A stretch of 64,000 bases of DNA from assembly GCA_902524545.1 (NCBI GenBank), contig CABZDW010000002.1, positions 40,001-104,000 on the forward strand, in the 5' to 3' direction. Position numbers and translations under genes: made by a program. The notes below the pieces were generated by a model. That model did not search any database and had not been told where the DNA came from. It saw only the letters and a program-made list of their open reading frames with translations. The DNA is from an uncultured Pelagibacteraceae bacterium. Lineage in GTDB: Bacteria > Pseudomonadota > Alphaproteobacteria > Pelagibacterales > Pelagibacteraceae. Below, in pieces: positions 63,858-64,000 of the stretch (its first letter is position 1; every line of letters begins with the position of its first letter).

Positions 63858-64000
63858 TGGCTCTTCAATACCTTTTCTTTATCTTTTTTTTCTCTTTTTA
63901 ATCGTCTTTGAGCTTTTTCATCCGCTTCAATTAGATCTTTTTGTGAGAAAAGTCCTAAAGCTACTGGATCCTTAGAACTCAAATTGTTGAAATTCCAATA
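63854..64000 (-). CDS. C-terminal end of an unidentified protein (gene continues outside window)
   Basis: A minus-strand frame open to the window edge encodes 48 residues and stops with TGA at 63856-63854. The end is charged and probably helical (LIEADEKAQRRLKREKKDKE). I do not recognise the family from this fragment. It lies 70 bp upstream of the rpsU start and on the same strand, so it is probably in the same transcript. Confidence 0.6.
   Translation of the reverse strand, partial: YWNFNNLSSKDPVALGLFSQKDLIEADEKAQRRLKREKKDKEKVLKSQ

Overview
The window is extremely AT-rich, with densely packed genes (many ATGA/TAATG junctions and overlapping convergent ends). The alphaproteobacterial housekeeping block on the right (rpmJ, aa3 oxidase subunit IV, split pntAA/pntAB/pntB, rpsU) and a 5S rRNA gene lying far from any 16S or 23S gene point to the SAR11 clade (Candidatus Pelagibacter or a close relative). 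In Pelagibacter a hypervariable region (HVR2) is known to sit between 23S and 5S rRNA. Positions 1-55386 look like most of such a region, and the core genome resumes at the 5S gene (55431-55548). Taxon and HVR2 assignment are inference from content and layout; no search was run.

Layout. (A) 1-10883: surface-sugar genes around a pseudaminic-acid-type start (pseB, pseC, a cytidylyltransferase/aminotransferase fusion, aldo-keto reductase, deacetylase, TauD-like oxygenase, GNAT), ending with a free-standing acyl carrier protein (ACP). (B) 10884-24914: a nearly complete legionaminic-acid-type set (legB, CMP-sugar synthetase, legC, ptmE, ptmA, NeuD/LegH-like acyltransferase, legG, legI). It is interrupted by an ABC flippase, a pyruvyltransferase-family protein, a MurB paralogue, an FkbM-type methyltransferase and a capsule-type transferase. 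(C) 25043-33835: a tightly coupled ten-gene cassette of acyl ligase, LuxE, LuxC, hot-dog dehydratase, radical SAM enzyme, short-chain reductase, split transketolase, second ACP and methyltransferase. This is the most unusual module in the window. (D) 33844-55386: glycosyltransferases, GDP-fucose genes (gmd, fcl), UDP-uronate genes, a WecA/WbpL-type initiating transferase, an O-antigen ligase/polymerase, polytopic membrane proteins and at least two gene remnants. (E) 55399-59318: 5S rRNA, rpmJ, oxidase subunit IV, the pnt operon and a transaldolase-family gene. (F) 59315-63462: a small second variable patch (two methyltransferases, a large membrane protein, a GT2). (G) 63507-64000: initiator tRNA, rpsU and the end of an upstream gene.

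Together, regions A-D encode synthesis of activated sugars (CMP-nonulosonates, GDP-fucose, UDP-uronic acids), their decoration (acyl, methyl, pyruvyl, hydroxyl), lipid-linked assembly, flipping and polymerisation/ligation of surface glycans. The ACP/LuxC/transketolase cassette probably makes a special acyl- or carbonyl-derived building block for this glycan or its lipid; that role is inference.
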